Shown one piece after another: positions 59,921 through 64,000 of a stretch of DNA of 64,000 nt. This DNA is from Azolla caroliniana. Its lineage: Eukaryota; Polypodiophyta. The notes under the pieces were generated by a model. The model ran no database searches and was not told the origin of the DNA. It worked only from the letters and a program-made list of their open reading frames with translations. The DNA lies in the NCBI GenBank assembly GCA_043228905.1, contig JBHGNT010000005.1:2232001-2296000 (forward strand), read 5' to 3'. A program made the position numbers and the translations under genes. The stretch's first letter is position 1, and each line of letters starts with the position of its first letter.

Positions 59921-62895
59921 AACAATAACAAGAAACAAATACCCACTTAATGAAATCATAAAGTAGTACAATTTCATGCTCATTGGGGTGTAGTTGCCCA
60001 AAACATTGTCCCAATATCAACAAAATTAAATGTTTCATGTGAATTTATTAATAGATTAGACAAAAGCTTTCATGTTAGATGGTTTGCCCAACAATGTGAC
60101 TTGCAAAGACATGTTTTGGAACTTGGTACGCTATGAGTTTCTTGTACAGGTGGACAATACTAGAGTGAACCAAAAACATAATTTATTTTTTAGTTTTTTC
60201 TCCTTGTTTTGTGCGCCACACATTGGTCACATTTGTTCATGTTGTGTTAGTGTAAATCAAACATAAGTTTGGGATTCATTGGCATGACGATTCTATATTT
60301 TAGAATTTTATTGAGGTTATGAGTTATATTTTGTGATAAAGAAACAAATATAAAAGCTCATACGCTTTGTACAGTTTGTTTACAAGGCTTGCTTTATTAG
60401 GTTTAGTGATGTAAAAATCTTATGCTCGTATATATTGGCATGACATGTGATATGAAGGCGAATCCTTACAATAATAACTTACTCATACTTTGATATAATT
60501 GCTCTATATTTTAGTTGTATCTGTATGAACATTAGTCAAGTAAAAAATATCTATTATCGAGGGTTTCAAGGGTTCTAGGTATGCCTATAAATACCCACAA
60601 ATAATTTTGGCTTCATACACTCCAAAACGAAAAACACTTCATCACATTCTCCCCAAACCTTAATAAAGTCCATAACCATCATTATCCTTTGTGTTTATAT
60701 TGTTTGAGTAATGTTGTCATGTTTAGTCATTCAAAGATTATTCTTGCAATTGGTCATCCATCCCTAATTCAACATTTTGACTATGATTTTATTTCAGATC
60801 CATTTTCTACCCTTATCCCTTCATTGATCTCTTCTTAATCCATTTATCATACCTCAACTTGATTTATGAGTAATGCCTAGCCAAAAACATTGGGAAAATG
60901 ACGTAAATCAAATACTGGTAATGAAAGAGGCAAGATGCCTGATATAGAACACATTACTTTCTTGGTGAAGGACTAGACAATGGCTCATATTGTTTGGAAA
61001 TTGAAGCAACATATTTGATTGTTGTCATGGGCCATGAACTTGCCCACATGTTTACGAAAATTTATGCAAACAATATGCAAATCATCAAGCTCTCTCTATG
61101 TGAGATTTTTATCCTACTCTCAAACGAGTTCTCCAATTTATACAACTATGTTAAAATCTATGAAGATGTATCATGGGACATGCCACATGAGGAACTTACA
61201 ATAAGTGAAAACTGAAGGGAATATTGTAGTCCTCACAAGTAAATGCTTCGAAAAAGCAAAGGAAGGCATTGGATGATGATGGAAAGCAGGTTTCACAAAG
61301 AAATCTCACCACACCATCTAGTGACAACGCCCCTTTGCATATTCTCGATAAGATTTATATGAAGCTAAAACAAAGTTGTGAATCACAATGAGTGTATATG
61401 CAATTTGATGAAAAAGTGTTAACATAATTGAGAAAGGAGAATAATCCTAATTATTGGAAGAAAAAGTCAAATTAGTGTTTTGAGGATAAATTTTCAATAT
61501 AAAATAACAAGGAAATGGAAAATAGATGGTGTGGCTAGATTTTAATCACTATAGACAATCACAACATGATCTCATCAATAGCATTATTTAAGTTAGGATG
61601 AAATGCGTACTTGTGTTGGGTTTGGAAAGAAGAATCACAATCAAATATTTAGGGCACAATTGAAAAGGGTAAGCCGTGGCATATAAAGGATTTAAACACG
61701 CATTCAAATAACTGAAGGTTCCTTGAAATCAAAACCCTTGCATTTGTCACACGAATGTTGACACTCTAGTCAACGAGATTTCTCATCCTCTATCGTCTTC
61801 TCCATGTGGTGCAACGTGAGACCATGAAAGGTTCATTGTTACCACACTAGTCAATTTTTGGGATTTGCTCAAATAAAAGAGAGATGTGATGCACAACTAT
61901 CTATTTCAAAATGTGTGTTATGAAAGTCTTACGTTTCGGTTGAAATATACCTGGAAACACATAATAAGACATTTATGACAAGAAGAGCACCATATCATGG
62001 CAAAAAAAATCAAGACAAATGGTCTTGACGTGTAGAATAAATTTTAATGTATGACTTTGATTGAGATTTCTTAAATGGTGTTGATTTACAAGATAGCATA
62101 CACACTAATTCTTTCATGTCAACCCATACAGGAACCACTCTAAAGGAGCATATTTCTCTTTTAAATAAATGCGTATAAAATATCTACATTGTGTTATAAG
62201 TTATAAGTTATAACTATAAGTGATACCAAATAAGTTTGGAAAACCAATTCTTTTTTTTTCCAAAAAATCAATTCTATTAAGTGTGTTAGGCATGTGCATG
62301 TTATAATTTACAATTACAAAATGTGATTAGTATGGAGGGGTGGATTGCCATTCCGGATATATATAAAGACAATGATGAAGACAACTTTGTGAAATACACT
62401 CTGGCAAATACTTCTTTATATATTTTGTTTTCAACGCAATTATGTCTTCAATAACACAAGCTTCTTTCCTCTCTCTCTCTAATAATTTGAAAATGAGTTC
62501 ATTGGTACATGCTAAAGTTCATCCATTTGTTAGGTGTCGAGACTCCACACCATTGCTTCCAAACACTTTGTTCACATTCTCTTTGATATTTAGAGGGGGG
62601 GGGGGGGGGGGGGGTTTGTCGCTCAAGCTAGCAAACTTGCCAACTATCCATATTTTGCCCTAAACAATTTTGTGAGTTTGAGAATCAGACTTCCGTTGCC
62701 ACGCACTACCTCCGCCCATATTTGAGTTCGCTTCTCACACATTGTCAATCTCACAACGTGTACTCCCAATCTCAATTCTTGTTCATAAAATTGTTGAGCA
62801 TCTAGAGTCGCAACTCGATTCCACATGTACTACGTGACAAACATTTCACTTTTAGGATCTAGGGTCATATTTGATCGACAAGGGTGATAATAAAA

Positions 62896-62931
<36 letters not shown>

Positions 62932-63150
62932 ACACTCACACACACACACACACAACTTGAAAATGTTATATGAAAGCGTCATATATTGACCTCTGAAGAC
63001 GATAATAAAACCTATGTATCTACCAATATCTCTATTTCAATGGTAATACATGAAGGGTGGGAGAGATGGTCAAATGTGAGGGATGGAGGGCGTGGCGCCA
63101 CATGGATCCATCTGATTGTGCTGATGTTTTCTTCGAACATTTGCGCTCAA
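59921..63150. other. AT-rich intergenic DNA
   Basis: No coding signal is supported. Features seen are a run of 20 G (62595-62614) and a CT repeat running into a CA repeat (62899-62955). Confidence 0.5.
62899..62955. repeat. (CT)n-(CA)n compound microsatellite
   Basis: About 14 CT units followed by CACTCACACTC and about 10 CA units. Confidence 0.9.
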
Positions 63151-63155
<5 letters not shown>

Positions 63156-63186
<31 letters not shown>

Positions 63187-63329
63187 GACAATCACAATCA
63201 CAACTTCTTGTACTAAAACAAACAAAATAACCAAGAAGAAGAAGACTTGGTGCCTACATCACAATTTCTTCTTCTATTAGAACAAACAAGAAATACCCAA
63301 GAAGAAGAAGACTTGGTGCCACTTGGTGC

Positions 63330-63366
<37 letters not shown>

Positions 63367-63450
63367 ACATCACAATTTCTTCTTCTACCATAACAAACAA
63401 AAAATACCCTATAGAAGAAGAAGAAGAAGAAGAAGAAGAAGAAGAAGAAA
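63156..63450. repeat. Tandem repeats with CA and GAA microsatellites
   Basis: Two CA runs (about 63156-63182 and 63332-63364) and a GAA run (about 63412-63450) frame three imperfect units of about 70 bp. Each unit carries CACAA(T/C)TTCTTCTTCTA, ACAAACAA and AATA(A/C)CC; the first two then have AAGAAGAAGACTTGGTGCC. Confidence 0.75.
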
Positions 63451-63459
63451 ACTCTTAAG

Positions 63460-63590
63460 ATTTCTACTCTGTCTTTTAATTCATTATAATAAGACTCCTT
63501 CTCCTTTTTCTTCTTTCTCTGCGTTAAAAACAACAGAGCAAATAACAAAAAACAAAAGCACAAGTGCCTGCGAATCGATTCCCTCAGAGG
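63460..63590 (+). other. Possible promoter and first exon of a gene leaving the window
   Basis: CATTATAATAAG (63482-63493) could be a TATA element. An exon-like stretch ends CGATTCCCTCAGAG before GTACGCT (donor at about 63590), followed by CT-rich DNA like a leader intron. The layout mirrors the epimerase gene's leader. No coding exon is inside the window, so this is speculative. Confidence 0.25.
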
Positions 63591-64000
63591 TACGCTACAC
63601 TTCCTTCACCTCCATCTCTGTGTTTTTCCTTCCCTCCCCTCTTCCTTCCCTAAATGCTTTTCCTTCTCTTTGCCTTGCTCAAGTTTTTCTTCTCTCAGCT
63701 GTGTCTTTTGGTTAAATCATATATTCGACCTTTCTTCTTCTTCTTTTGTCTCTCTTCCCCTTTTGTGTCTTACATGTTTTGCTGTTGATTTTTCTCTTTG
63801 TTTCTATTTTCTGTTTCCTGTTTCTTTTGATCCCATCAGCCTCCTTTTCTTGATCCGGAAAAAAACGTCTCCAAAGAGATCAAAATCCCAGAGAAATATA
63901 CAAGTGTTCTACCGAATCCTTATCAAATTTCCTGTACTTTTGTTTCATGCAAGACAAATCGAACTAAAACTTCTGCTAAAATTCATATAAGTTCTGTGGT

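Noticed and set aside
1-64000. CRISPR array, operon or bacterial-type system
   Set aside because: Gene structure, introns and retrotransposons are those of a plant nucleus; no regularly spaced repeats with unique spacers occur.

Overview
This is plant nuclear DNA. The host genes have GT-AG introns, one protein is a PLS-class pentatricopeptide repeat (PPR) protein, a plant-type vacuolar CLC is present, and much of the rest is decayed plant LTR and non-LTR retrotransposons. The PPR carries unusually uniform repeats behind an N-terminal segment like the PDF motif of plant OSB proteins. Together with the low gene density this makes me favour a seed-free plant, probably a fern. That is an inference from style, not proof.

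Four host genes are recognisable, all on the + strand: (1) a two-exon PPR gene with an E-type tail (2435-5336); (2) a UDP-glucuronate 4-epimerase (GAE) with a single coding exon (35026-36345) and an apparent intron in its 5' leader; (3) an intronless cytosolic-type leucyl-tRNA synthetase (39679-43107) with two in-frame starts that could give organellar and cytosolic forms; (4) a seven-exon CLC-type chloride channel/antiporter (50849-55837). They are housekeeping or cell-wall, translation, organelle-RNA and vacuole functions with no common pathway, and they do not form a cluster.

Between the first two genes lies a retrotransposon block (about 7.5-29.3 kb). A minus-strand Ty1/copia element (about 7560-18720) was split by a small non-autonomous LTR element (11321-17521, target duplication CCCGT). 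That element's right LTR was then split by a truncated Ty3/gypsy element (12280-17117) with an open gag-protease frame and a composite 3' LTR. Next to it is a structurally complete 9.4-kb Ty3/gypsy element (19958-29344: two 442-bp LTRs, target duplication GTTGG). After pol it carries an extra frame of about 917 codons, encoding an unrecognised N-terminal region, a basic nuclear-localisation-like patch, a long coiled coil and an acidic tail. It is the most unusual coding content in the window.

The remaining intergenic DNA is AT-rich. It holds at least four decayed copies of one LINE family with a reverse-transcriptase zinc-binding (zf-RVT-like) region, several local tandem duplications, a near-perfect hairpin, large microsatellites and an unusual number of 15-21-nt G/C homopolymers. 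The last few hundred bases may hold the promoter and first untranslated exon of a gene that leaves the window.
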